From Takashimella koratensis (lineage: Eukaryota; Basidiomycota; Tremellomycetes; Trichosporonales; Tetragoniomycetaceae), in NCBI GenBank assembly GCA_003116875.1, contig BCKT01000012.1, positions 558,001-622,000 of the forward strand: DNA of 64,000 nt, in the 5' to 3' direction. The notes under the pieces are model-generated. The model was not told the origin of the DNA. It saw nothing but the letters and a program-made list of their open reading frames with translations, and did not search any database. The translations under genes were made by a program, and so were the position numbers. The first letter of the stretch is position 1. Each line of letters opens with the position of its first letter. Below, one piece after another: positions 1 to 12,132 of the stretch.

Positions 1-17
1 TGTGTCACCTTGGGAAG

Positions 18-23
18 ACGCGT
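18..23. promoter_or_regulatory. MluI cell-cycle box upstream of thymidylate synthase
   Basis: ACGCGT, 93 bp before the thymidylate synthase ATG. This is the MBF (Mbp1/Swi6) binding hexamer that drives G1/S expression of DNA-synthesis genes in yeasts, including CDC21 in S. cerevisiae. Function here is inferred from the motif and its position. Confidence 0.55.
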
Positions 24-110
24 TTGTTGATCCTTTTGGCGTCGGTCCACTCATTTATTTTCTCTTCTTCCTCTTCACCATTCCATTCACACCTCAGACC
101 CACCGCAACC

Positions 111-1246
111 ATGCCCACCGCTGTCGCAGTCACCATGCCAGAGCGCACCAACCCCGACCACGGTGAGTGCGCGTGAACTCTAATCTCCTCAACCCGTTTG
201 CCACCTCCCGCGCTGACCAACAACTAGAGGAATACCAATACCTCGACGTGATCAACCGCATCATCTCGACCGGTCAGCGCCGCCCTGACCGTACGGGCAC
301 GGGCACTATCGCCCTCTTTGCTCCTCCTTCGCTTCGCTTTTCCCTTGCCAATGCCGTCCTCCCCCTTCTCACGACCAAGCGCGTGTTCCTGCGCGGCGTT
401 GTCGAGGAGCTCCTCTGGTTTGTCTCGGGCTGCACAGACGGGAAAGTGCTCTCGGCAAAGGGCGTCAACATTTGGGAGGGCAACGGTTCACGAGAGTACC
501 TTGACCGTGTGGGTCTCAGTCACCGTCGCGAGGGTGACCTCGGTCCCGTCTACGGGTTTCAGTGGAGGCATTTCGGCGCAGAGTACGGGACCTGCGAGGA
601 TGACTACACGGGCAAGGGCGTCGACCAACTTGCCGAGGTTATCGATAAGATCAAGAACAACCCGACTGACCGCCGTATTGTCCTCTCCGCGTGGAATCCT
701 GCAGGTGAGTCATGATACTGGCCAAACGCGTCTTCATATCGTAAACTTCGTCATTTCTGACAAATACCTACCCCACTCAGACCTCAAGATCATGGCGCTC
801 CCTCCTTGCCACATGTTCTGCCAATTCTTCGTTACTTTGCCCGAGGAACCTGGATCGCGCCCTCGCCTCAGCTGCCTCATGTACCAGCGATCATGCGACC
901 TCGGTCTCGGTGTCCCATTCAACATCGCCTCGTATGCTCTGCTCACGCACATGATCGCCCTCGTCACCGACACTGAGCCGCACGAGTTCATCCTCCAGAT
1001 GGGCGACGCTCACGTCTACGCTGACCACGTCGAACCCCTCAAAACCCAGCTCGTTCGTGAGCCCCGCGACTTCCCGACTCTCAAATGGGCCAGGAGCAAA
1101 GAAGAGATTGGGTCCATCGATGGGTTCACCGCCGACGACTTTATCGTCGAGAACTACAAGCCGCTCGGCAAGATTGAGATGAAGATGTCGGTGAGTCGAA
1201 ATCGAGTCCACATCGCTGTTTGTTTCTAACCATTCTCCAGGCATGA
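111..1246 (+). CDS. CDC21/TMP1: Thymidylate synthase
   Basis: Makes dTMP from dUMP using methylene-tetrahydrofolate, the only de novo source of thymidylate. Exons 111-162, 228-704, 781-1190 and 1241-1246 give 314 aa, a normal length for the enzyme. The N-terminal folate/phosphate loop DRTGTGT, the motif EELLWFVSG, and the active-site segment [11 protein letters not shown] (catalytic Cys about residue 186) are visible, followed by [12 protein letters not shown] near the dUMP site. The third intron leaves a terminal exon of only GCA TGA, giving the C-terminus MKMSA, which resembles the conserved closing tail of the family; read-through would add about nine unrelated residues. An ACGCGT box lies 93 bp upstream. 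Convergent with Sin1. Identification is firm; the last 6-nt exon is the only delicate point. Confidence 0.95.
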
Positions 1247-1492
1247 GCTGTTCTCCGTTCCTCGCACCGGCTTCAACGCCACTTGTATTGACTGTATCAT
1301 CCTCGCACGGCATTTATGCATCCCTGTACAACTTGACTCGGGTATGTCCTCGTACAGTACACAGTAGCGACATCGTCCAAAGTCTTATCGTCTCGAGCTA
1401 GACAGTTTTGGCGCCGGCGCCGTGTTCTTCATCTCTGTTCGCTCGGAGCGATACATATTCATCCTGCTCGTCAGCTCCGCCAGTGGGCCTAC

Positions 1493-4490
1493 TCACAATT
1501 GCTCAATAGACGCCGTGATTTCCGCCGCCTGCTTGCCGTTCTCCGCCTCAAATTCGTACCGCTTCTGATTTCCTTCTCGCCATACGTAGATCTTGAATCC
1601 CGTGCCTCGGCTAGAGTGCTTGACGGACGCGACAAGCGTGATATGGATCGAAGTCGTCTTCATACTGTCGAAGATGGCACGAGTCTCGGATGGCATGATC
1701 TGAAGCGCGCCCCAGTCAGATTCAGACCCCAGAGCTCGCAGCTTTCGCTTATTCGCGCAGGACCACACTCACATGAATGTAATCACCATCAATTGCGAGG
1801 ATACGTTCGTGTCGCCCGATCGGGGTCTTACGCTGAACCACGTATTTCTAATTTATATGTCAGCCGCTGCACGAGTGATTGGTTGCAGGCTGAAAGTGAC
1901 AACGCCAGACACTCACCTTGTATGTTTGAGAGAAATCGGGCACTCCTCCGGGCCCAAATCGACCAGTGGGCGCTGGTTCTGAATTGCGCTTCGCGAAGAT
2001 GGAAGCTATGTACCATAACTGTGTCAATGTCTTCTCTGAGCCGCTTGACGGTCCCACTCACCACTCGGATCGCCTCCGCGCCTGTCTCCGGGCCTGAGCC
2101 CATGTTCTGCGGCCCACTGGCGCCTGACGAGCGCAAGGTCCGTCTTGCCTTCCAGACTAGCAACGGTCCTGTCAGGCGGCAAGGCGAGGGTCAAATCGGC
2201 TAGGCACAGCACCCAGTCTGAAGCGTCGTTGGGCAGGCGTTTCTTCGAGTACAGCACCTCGGTGAGATCGGCGATATACATGTCCGCGGGTCTGTTTTGA
2301 GAGAGAACAAATCCAGTCAGTGAAGAACCCGTTACATGTACCAAGCAATGCTGGCCACTTACACGCTGATGGTCGTCGTGAAGTGTACGTCGGCGCTAAC
2401 TGACACGCGGACCCGCAACAAGACCTGTCTCGAAGTCGCCGAGCTGAACCCGACACCGCTCTTGAGCTGGCCGCCCGCAGCGCCTCCAAATCCACCACCT
2501 GTCGATACTGAAGCGATGGGCAGAGCCTCGTTCGACGAGTGTGATGCAGAGATGGAAGGAACGGGAGGTTGTTGCTGCGCAGCAACCTGTCGTGCTCGGT
2601 TGATAGCGACCTCGGTGATGATGCGGGAAGGTCGACGTTGGATCGTTGGCGCCTTGGCTGCATTCTGCTTGACTGTTGACGAGTAATGTCAGTATTTTTC
2701 GAACGCAAGAGACGAGCACGACGTACTCTGCGATTCAGTCGCCTCCACAATGCCGAATTGGCCGTATGAGAATTTGGCAATGGTGCTCTCTCGATCAAGA
2801 GCTGCGATTTGTTAGCCTTCGCGGGTCTCTCTTGCCCTCGCCTCTGCCCAAACCTACGTGGAAAGTCCTCATCGACCTCTCCGTCATCTTCAACGATACG
2901 CAACCCCCACCCGATCGTTGTGAGCTTCGGGTCTCCGTCTGGACCCGACAACCTCGGTTCCCTCGCTTCGTCCCAGTATTTCCATAGTCCGTGTCCCGTA
3001 ACTTCTTCGACGGTCGCATCTTTTCGCACCTTGACGATCAATGCTTTGCTCGGTTCCTCCGAGTGCGGGAAGAAAATCTCCAGCGTCATCGCAGGGATGG
3101 TTGCTGGTGCGGCCACAGAAGCATAGAGCGAGGCGAAGGGATTGCTCGGGCCCGCTGCGTTCGGTGTTGTTGTGGTTCCGTCTTCCCCTCCTGAGCTCGT
3201 CGAAATTAGGTGCGGGACGTGCTGATGAAGAAGCGCGGTGAGGGCTGAGCGCTTAGGCGGCGCAGGACCCGTGGTCGCGGGCTTGGGGATGGAAATTCGC
3301 TTGAAGGAAAGTTCAGATGGCCCACCGTTGTGGTCCCCGTTTGCTGTATCCACAGAGGATCTCCGATCTTCCTCGGGTATCGCAGAGACTCGTCGCTGAG
3401 CTAAGACTGCAATACGCCGAGCGATAGGGCCAAAATCCTCGTCGATAGCTTCCTCCGGATCAACGTCGCTTCCCTCATCCACATCTGCCAACTCTTGCGT
3501 AAGCCCCGTCTCGTCCACTGTAATCCCCATCTGACTCGGCATTGCGCTGCCCGTGATCCCGATGGAACTATCCTCGGGCTCGTACCCCCCCGTCCCTGTG
3601 CCCAACAAACTCGGCTCGCGGGGAATCCCATCCTCCGTTCCGTCGTCTTCGATCGTGCCCGCTCCGGGCGGAATACGTGAACCCATTCCTTCACCCGACG
3701 TCTCGCTCACGCTCAGCGCGACTTCCATAGCAGGGGGTAAGCCATCCATTGCTGTCATTGGGCTCGACGTGAATCCCAGCCCATGGCCAGAGGTGATCAT
3801 GCTCGTTCCCAGTGCCGTGGACACCTGAGGTGGCTCAAGCAGGATCGGTGCAGGTGCAGAGTCGGCACGTGGTCGTCCCGAGGGCGAAAACACGTCCTCT
3901 GTCCCTGATAGCCGTGGCTGATGTCTCGACTGCTCTGGACCTCCTGCGTTCCGTGGAGTCGGGAAGGCCCGACCACTCGTGGTCTCTCCGTTAACGGCAG
4001 ATGCCGAGGACATGGTCCTTTGGGCGTTCAACCTCTCTCTTCTGCGGCCTTGCGCATCGTCTACCCGCCCAGTGACACGCATCCCAGCTCCCCCGCTTCG
4101 ACCGCCCATGATCGTCTGCGTGTACCTCAGCCCCCTGCGCGACGACGGTCCGGGTCCTGCTTCGCCGACTCCTGCGCCATCGCCAGAGTAGTCTGGGAAG
4201 TACGCGCGGTCGAGCGGAGGCGAGTCGAGCGCACGTTTGATCTCGGGCCACCGGTCTATATCAGACAGTCCTGAGGCATTGATATATGGGTTAAGCGCGA
4301 AACCAGGGTCGAGTGTGATGATCCGTGGAGTGAGGGGGTCGTCGGTTGCTCGGAGAGAGGAGAGCCGGATCGCCTGGAGCGCATAGCTGTGACGTGTGGG
4401 TTAGTTTTGGCCGGCGAACAAAGCAGCTTGGACGCGCGGTGATAGTGAGAGGTGGAGCATGACTCACTTGACGTCTGAGATGAGCGCCAT
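1493..4490 (-). CDS. SIN1: TORC2 subunit Sin1/Avo1 (CRIM, Ras-binding and PH domains)
   Basis: Scaffold of TOR complex 2 that recruits AGC-kinase substrates at the plasma membrane. Exons on the minus strand: 4490-4468, 4386-2858, 2801-2727, 2672-2363, 2291-2062, 2005-1917, 1847-1773, 1699-1493; 845 aa. The N-terminus begins MALISDVNYALQ. A long acidic and Ser/Pro-rich linker follows. The CRIM domain is about residues 440-517, with EEPSKALIVKVRKDATVEE and the signature GLRIVEDDGEVDEDFP. An RBD-like fold covers about 630-720 and the C-terminal PH domain about 725-845 (KYVVQRKTPIGRHERILAID to the final helix EITASIEQL). The donor at 2362 (GTAAGT) was chosen over the adjacent GTGTAA because only it keeps frame. 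Divergent from Med12. Confidence 0.92.
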
Positions 4491-5009
4491 TATGGGTCTG
4501 ACTATGCTCTGTTGGACGCGGTCGAACGGTTACTCATCCCCTCCTGCTGTGTTGATATCTTGTCAACTGCGACTTGAGACGGCGGGCCGGCTGAAACGAC
4601 TCCCCAGTTTAGGGTTAGCCCCCTAGTCGTCATCCTAATGCAGTTCCTAATGCAGATTTAAAGTTTGTAATCCCCAAGACTAATTCCAGATTGGGCCGTA
4701 CGTATCCCCTCCCTGGCTCCAATCAGCAACTCGACATCTCCCGTCTTCCGGACCACTTGCACAAACCCTAACCCCCACCAGCTCGACCCCCTTCTCCGTC
4801 TTCATCTCCCACTTCAGCGTCGTTTATACCTTCATCATCGCTATTCCAATACCGCCAGCTGCACCTTAGCCGGCTCCTACGCTCTTCTCTGCACAAATAA
4901 TCCAACACCCGCCTGGGTTTATCTCTCGTCGGCAACACCTCGATATCGCTATCTCCGTATCCAATTTCTTCTCTCTTCCCTGACGCCGACGGCGACCCCG
5001 TAACCCGTG
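4491..5009. promoter_or_regulatory. Divergent promoter of SIN1 and MED12
   Basis: 519 bp without coding sequence between two divergent ATGs. It holds CCAAT boxes (CCAAT at 4719-4723, ATTGG at 4690-4694) and two telomere-repeat-like motifs in opposite orientation: TTTAGGGTTAG at 4608-4618 and AAACCCTAAC at 4763-4772. The part next to Med12 is pyrimidine-rich, as in its likely 5' leader. Confidence 0.6.
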
Positions 5010-8000
5010 ATGCCTCCAGCACGGTACGCACCCGTCGGCTCGTCGTCGACGCACCATGCGGGCCGCCCTGGAGTCGGCGGGAGCAGCAGCAGTGCCGTCC
5101 AGTCGCTCGGCCACGGACTCGGCGGCTTGGGAGGCAAAGGTGTCAACCCTTACAGCCGAGCCGCCGGAAGCGGCATGGGAGCAGCAGCCGGCGGTCGGCG
5201 AGGATCAACATCAGCAGCTCATGGATCGAATGGAGCAGTAGAGCTCGCTCCGATGGTCGAGATTGAGGACTTTAGACCACCAGAATGGAGGACAGTGCTG
5301 AACCGGAGAGTAGACCTGGGTAAGTCGCAACGGATCTATCACCTGGATGAGAGTATCGGGCTGACAAGCTGGTCGTGGTGTAGGCTATCCCGATTTCTAC
5401 CCGTCAAGACCTGGGTTCGGGCAGGCAGAAGACATCCTCACGGAAGAGAATGTCAAGAACGGGTTCAGCGGCAAGATATCGGTGACGCTGAATGTGAGTA
5501 ACATTGGACTACAGCGCCTTCCAAGGAGTGTAGAGCTTGGAGATATGATGAAGAGAGAGCCCAGGCTGACTACTCAACCCAGGCTGAGCCATTCTCGATG
5601 CATGGGCCGATGTACAACCAACTATGTACAGGCGGACTCGAGAGGCTTATCGAAATGGGCAAGGAGATCATGGTCGCTCGTAATGAGATCATGCCAAAGA
5701 TCGGGTGAGAATTGTGTTCCCTTCAACACTCCTTTATAACGTCTTACCTGCTGACCACTTTGCGCGCTGCTTCCCGCCTCAACTCAATAGCGAGCGAGCG
5801 TTCCGGATCCCCGTGCGTGTGACGTACAACGACAGCAAGCGACAACAGTTCCTCGCAGAGCTGTCCAACCCCTCCATCCCTCTACATCGTCTCATGCGCA
5901 CGCCCGTTCCCCACGGATTCAAGGGCGTCGAGCTACTCGACACCATGTTCTCGCCACCTATCAATATGGGACCTCACCGCGCGTCAGGCAACAGCGGTAG
6001 CAATAGTGCGAACGCTGAGGCTCGTGCTCCCCCAGAACCAATACCACTCGACCGAGCGATCTGGTTTATCCGGGTCTTGGGCGCCAACGAAATCTCGGCG
6101 CACCGGAGTCGGACACAGCCAGCGACAAATAGTGTACAGGCGCCATCACCTGCAGCGGCAACCCCGTCTTCAACAGCAACGGCCAATGCAGCCCCGGCTA
6201 TCCCACTGAATAGCAACGACTGGTATACCCAGGAGTTTACAACCATCTTCACCTCGTGGCTTAGGGCACAGCTGGCTCAGCTGTCCCTCCCGAGCCAGGT
6301 GATGCAGAGTAAAGCGTCAGCCACGGCAAGGCAGGGTGTGTTGCCGCCCAAGGCGCCGGCGGGGATTCTGGGTGATGAAAAGGGGAGAGCTCGGTGGCTC
6401 GCCAAGTGGTCGTACAGGTGAGTCCGAAGAGATGTCGGCCGTGAAAGAGGGGTATGCTGACAGGCATCAATCACAGCATGTCACTCCTTCGCCAGATGAG
6501 CACGATGAAACTCATCTCGCTACGTCTGCTAGTCGGATGGATCGCAGATTTTCTCGGGACAGCAAACCTTGCTCAGATAGGGTTTGTCTCCCAGCTTGCC
6601 GTCGAGCAGCTGGATGAGATTGTGGACAACGTGTATATCGGAAGGCACTGCGTCCGCTCGAGTTGCGTCAAGATCAAGGAGGTGAGTCACGCCGATGATA
6701 GCAGGATTGAGGCACTGATTCAATGATGTGTTTGCAGATTCGAGCCGCACCTGCTAGAGAGTCGTTGAGCAATATCGAGGCGACGCTCGTTTCCATCGTT
6801 AGAGTAAGTACGAAATCATCGAGATGAGTGTACGTCGTGCTGACACGATTGACCATAGCGAATATGTGAAGCCAATCCAGATGTCCTGCTCAGCCCTTTC
6901 ACTTGGACACGACATGCCGATTTGTTGAAGAGTATCCTGATGGATGGGTCAGACCCTGTACGAACAAAAGCGATCATTGACGACGTTTCGCGAAGAAACA
7001 CAGACTTGGTGTTCAAACCCCAAGCAACTGAGACGACCAACAGCCCTCGCCGACAGCAAATGGCCGAGATTCAAAAACTCGACTCGATGTGCGCCGAAAC
7101 CAATATGAAAGAACTGTGTAAAGCTTTCTTCTCCGGTCCAAGTTCACCCAGCAGTTCGGCGATCGACATCTCCAAACTCGAGGAGAAAGTCTCCATCCTC
7201 CTCAATTGGGCAATGAGTCTCTTTCAGTTCGGAAGTCACCGCCCGTATGCGGTATACACGTTACTCAAGCTCTGGCTGGAACTTTACGAGGAGAAACCAT
7301 CAACCTCGACACGGACGGCCCGGTTCGATTTCTTCCCGATCTTGTATAAATGGCTCGACACATCGGCTGCCGCACATAAAGTTGAAAACGCTCTAGCGAT
7401 CGGGATCACGTTTGGCGAGATTACAAGACAAGGTATCTTCTCGTATGGGCGGTACCTCCAGACTCTGATCGCACACGGCAAGACGGCACGGTCATCTGGT
7501 GCTGGCGTTGTCGAGCGGTCACACCACTTAGAATTGTTGCGCGCCATGCCAATATTTGTGGTTGCCAAAGATTTATTGGAACAGAGGAGGTTGGCGTTGT
7601 CGGGAGATGACTGGGAGTTGAGGAAGCGCGAACAAGCAGAGGAAGAGCAGATGTTGGGGAGTTTCAAAGAAGAGATCCGGGAATACGTCCCAGAGGTTTT
7701 TGGTTCAGGTGAGTTTCAGGAGTCGCAATGTCCAGGTTTATCTCGGACAATGAGACCATGCTTTTGAAAGTCGATAGCTAACGTTTATCTAGAATCATTC
7801 TCTCGCGACGAAGCAATGTCAGACGTGGTATCGCATGTTCTGCCATCAGCTGCAACCCTTAATCGCTATCTCTTCCTCCAAGCTAGATTCTGGTTCACCA
7901 AATATGCTGAAGCGGCATTGAAAGGGTGAGTCGGTTGCAGTTTCTGCTTTTGTTTGGTGGTGCTGATGAGATCAGTGACGATCGTGTTGCCCCGATGACC

Positions 8001-11000
8001 GCGTCGACATTTGCCCGCATCCTCGAGATATATCAACAATGCAAGGCGTTTGCCAGCATGGGTGATGTAAGTGTGGGATAGCATCTTTTCCATGAGCAAC
8101 AGCTAAACAAAGTTATTCTACGCAGTTCGTCATCAAGGCTATCTCGCAAGTGGACGACATTGAGATCTTACAAGTCATCATTGATACAGTCTGGCGTGAG
8201 GGTGACGCGTGGACCGCGATGGACCGATGGCAGCAGCTCACAGACGCGCTGATGGAGCGCTTCCACGCCTGCGAGAAGCGGAACCAGCACGATCGCGAGC
8301 TGTGCGAGCTGTTGGTTGCGCTCGCTGCTAGTGGTCGGCTCGCCGCGGATGATGGAGCCGAGGTCCGAGAGGCGCTGGAGAAAGCGCAAGCGGTGAGTTG
8401 TGGCCCTATTTGAGACTCCGAGCCAGATATATACTCATGCTGACCCGGTTTGTAGGTAAAGCAACGTGACCCACCGGTCACAGGCTGGGCCGAGCCGGCG
8501 CAGAGTATGCACTCTGTCCGACAAGCTCTGGTGAAGCGAGACGATTCCATCGCCGTCGTCCTCGCCTCCAGGTTGTTCACGCGCCACGGCCCGTTCGCAA
8601 ACTGGGCAAACGTATGGTGGGAGACGATCGTCTCGACCGTCGACTCGTCTCGTAAGGATATCAAAGTCGATACCTCCCTCATCGCTGTTACGCTAAGGCA
8701 CATTGCCGAAGTCGATAAGCTGGCCGGTGGGAGGGGCCTTCGAAAAACCCTTACTGCGTGGCTAGAGGGTCTCTCACCTGGCAAAGTGACCGAGCTTCTG
8801 AGCGTCCGAAATTCCCTTCCATTCATCTCCATGCTGGTGTCGCTCGTGGTTCAGCGCAGGCTGGCGTCGGTCACATTGCTCGAAGCTGTTGTTTACCCCG
8901 AGATCAACGCAGCAGCTACATCATGCCAAGCTGCTCACCCACACTTGTCGACTCGAAAACTGCGCGCGGTCGACGCCGCAGTCACCCTCGCTCAACAGGT
9001 CCTCCTATGCACCGCGCACATTGGAGTCCCGCCACACAACCTCCGCGAAGCGCTATCTCTCCAAACCGCTCGAACCCAAGTCTTATCCGCCACGCACGTT
9101 CAGAAACTCATCAAACATCTTCCCGACCTCGTTGTCCTGCAGCACGCACGCGCCGCGATCCCCGAACAGACCAGGGAGGGAGCAGCCAACTTGTTTAGGT
9201 CACTCGCGATGATGACGCAGTTCAAGACGGCAGCGTTCAGGCACCTCGATGAGTTGAAAGATGCGTTACTTTCGAATGCGTGGGTGAAGAAGTCGACAGA
9301 TCCGACGTTGGAGGCGGCCATGGTGGACGCCCTCAAATTGATGATGTCAGAGTCAGCTCCAGGTACGTTGTATGGGGAATGGCGCAAAGTTGTTCTTTGA
9401 CTGACAATACGTGTCTACCACTACAGGCGCGAAGAAGCAGACGACACTTCCAACGCTCGAGAAGGGGACCCGACTGAGCGCTTGGAGGTGGACACGGATC
9501 GTACTTGAGATGAGAGTCGAATTCAAGCGCTTAGCGATTCGAATTGTTAATAACGAGGACGCGGCCGAGGCGAGGCAGACGATGCAGCGGCTTGTCAGGT
9601 CGAGTTTGGATCGTGAGGCATCCAACGATGATGTCGGGCTCCTGTGCGAAGCGTATCGTGGTGTGGAACCGGTCGTCGTGCAAGAGGTGAGCAACGATAG
9701 CTTTTTCAAGTACCATCAAGCTTTTTACTGACCCAGACATTTTCATTGCATTTCAGATCCTGTCGGTCGGTCTTGAGCGATTGGGGGTGCTCCTCTCCCA
9801 GATCCTTGCGGCGGAAGACCAACATCAAGTCGAGACTGCCGCTCAGTCGATCGACCTCGTTCTTCGCGTTATCGAAAGCACGAGCCGCGTCCAAGCTGTT
9901 AAAGTCGATTCGGTCGGCCTCGCTGCCCGCGACCGTCTGCTCAGTCTCCTCACTCTCGCGCTCCAAGCGATCGAGCGACAGGTGACGAGCGAGGACGACG
10001 GCCACGCGCATCTATTACCAGGTGTGGACCCGCCACAAGCAGGGGAGATGCTCAAGATTGTCCTTATGTTGCTCAAGTTTGCGTTGGGGATCTCGGGGCC
10101 AGAAGTCGTGCTCCCCTCTGTCCCAAAACCGGACTTTGGGATGCTAGCAGTGGCGTTCTTGCACCTTGCCGTGGTGAGTAATCAGGATGGGTACAAGGGG
10201 TGGCAGTAGGACGGAACTGACGTCTCAGGCAATGCATGCACGACGAGTCAATGCGGAAGAGGATCGGGCTATGGCAGACCTCTTGGTCTTTATCATTGAT
10301 GGTGAGCATCCATCGAAAAGATACATTTAGCCTAAGCTGACGCACCACAGCTGCCCCGGCTCAGTCTCTTCCATCGATCCACACGGCGCTCGCGTGGGAG
10401 GCAACTACGACAGCAGTGCAAGACCTTGTCGTCCGACAGCCAATCTTTGCCAGCACGCTACCTCCCGTCGCCAAGCTTCCTACAAGCCGACCGATGGCAC
10501 TTCGCAGCACCCACGTACTCGACGACGGCTCGTCGGATGCCATGATCTCTCTCGACGACCGGCCTTGGGAGATGTTTGAGCAGATGACGCCACCCGTCCG
10601 ACCGCCTCACCACAGCGACGTCCTGCTCGCGAGTAAGCCAGTAAGGGATACGGCGTCGATCCCGATGGCGCTATTCCGGCCGCAAATCACGCGCGACGAG
10701 GTGCCGCACGTCTCTGCGCCGCTGGAAGACGCGACCGAGCCGTGGGTGCATTACGCAGCAGAACGGTCGTTAGGGAATGGAGAAGGAGGGGAACCAGTGT
10801 CTGCTCGACAAGCGGCAACGTTGCTGTACACCCACGAGAGCCGGGCGGGCGGGCGAAGTGTGGCCGTGGGGGCTGGAGGTGGAGGTGGAAGTAGTAGTTC
10901 GGATGGAGGAGATGAAGGGGGAGACAATGTGCCCCTTGCTCAAGCGTATGCGACGCGGAGAAGACTCAGCTCGCGTATCGCTTCGACGTCGACCATTCCG

Positions 11001-11345
11001 GCAGCTGCCGCCGTGGCCGCTGGTATTGCGGCAGCCGTCAAAGGTGCAGGCGGGCTCGGCACTACCGCCAATCAGCCGATCTCAATCGACGATGATGATG
11101 ATGAAGACGATGATGATGACGAAGAGGACGATAGTGATGGGCCTGAAGCGATCGAGCAGCCTAGGCCAGGGAAAAGACCAAGAGTCGCGACCAAGTCGGC
11201 AAAGACGACGGCAACGCAGAGACACACGACAGGAGGCAAGGCGGTCAGTAGGAAGACGACGGGTGGGAAGAATGTGGCGAGGAAGGCCACGAGTGGGAAG
11301 TCTATCAGGGGAACGGCGAGCAAGGCGACCAAGACGAAGCGATGA
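5010..11345 (+). CDS. SRB8/MED12: Mediator kinase-module subunit Med12/Srb8
   Basis: Large subunit of the CDK8 module that reversibly docks on Mediator and activates Cdk8/cyclin C in the nucleus. Fifteen exons: 5010-5319, 5384-5493, 5583-5704, 5791-6417, 6477-6681, 6738-6803, 6859-7708, 7793-7925, 7976-8066, 8126-8392, 8456-9362, 9427-9686, 9757-10173, 10229-10301, 10351-11345; 1810 aa. The Med12 N-terminal signature is present: PPEWRTVLNRRVDLGYPDFY, then a segment with SIPLHRLMRTPVPHG and DRAIWFIRVLGANE that follows the family pattern. The middle is helical. The C-terminus has an Asp/Glu run (about 11085-11135) and a basic Gly-Gly-Lys repeat tail. I chose the ATG at 5010; the GTG just before it is not a start. 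Confidence 0.92.
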
Positions 11346-12132
11346 GCGAGGGGGAAGAATGGGGAAGATGGTGGACGAAGAGGAGGAGAAGTGACGATGA
11401 CGAGGACCGGGTCGGGTCACATGTAGCAGCGTTGTTGGATTCAGTGCATTTGTATCCTACCCATTTGACCCTTGTGGGTCGTGCTGTCCCCGTTGTCTCC
11501 AGCCAGTGAGTTCCAGTTCCAGCGTCTCCAGCCAGTGAGTTCCAGTTCCAGCACCAGCCACAACCACAACCAAAGCCATGGTGATTTGTAAGCATGTAGA
11601 AGTGTATGTACTGTGCATATCATGCATTGGACGAGGGGATGTCCCCTGTCTTTACACTGAGCGGTGCATCTATGGCCCGGGCAGAGAGGGTACGTGCTTA
11701 GGTTGATAGATACGTGGGCAGAGAGCGAGTCGGTGGTCCGTGTCAGCCAGGTCAGGTGACGGCATGGCCACCAACGACCGACGACCGCCGCCGGGGATGA
11801 CTGTGACCCTAAACTTTGCCTCCTTTTTCTCATTACCTAACCACTTTTTCCACATCTCTCCATCCACCACCAGTCATCTCTCACCTCATCCCAGTCCGCC
11901 GTCGCGCCCTCTCATCTCCTCTTACCGACTCGCGACGACGAGATACCCACCCGCACCTTTAGAATCCGCTTTGATCGCGCGATCTCGAGCTTCTCCGTCG
12001 CTTATAGACCACCGGCGGTGTCTTTTCTTGCTTTCTTTCCTATCTCACACACTGGTCTCACGGCACCTTTTGGCTTCGCTGCTATAGTTCACTTGTTGAG
12101 GTGACCTCGAACCCACGCTCCTGTGGATAGTG
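11346..12132. other. Intergenic: MED12 3' end and helicase promoter/leader
   Basis: No gene seen. It contains a 29-bp tandem duplication (11495-11552), a telobox-like ACCCTAAA at 11806-11813, and a pyrimidine-rich leader from about 11815 to the helicase start. Short open frames here lack splice-compatible extensions or domain motifs. Confidence 0.6.
11495..11552. repeat. 29-bp direct tandem duplication
   Basis: Two identical adjacent 29-bp units (11495-11523 and 11524-11552), each starting GTCTCCAGCCAGTGAG. They lie in the 3' flank of Med12. Identity of the copies suggests recent slippage or duplication. Confidence 0.85.

Noticed and set aside
318..1229. 303-codon open frame overlapping thymidylate synthase
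   Set aside because: Same strand but wrong frame; it runs through two introns and has no family motif, whereas the TS frame is complete.
2172..4109. Single 645-codon frame in the Sin1 region
   Set aside because: Its last third reads through introns into a wrong frame; the spliced model instead recovers RBD and PH domains.
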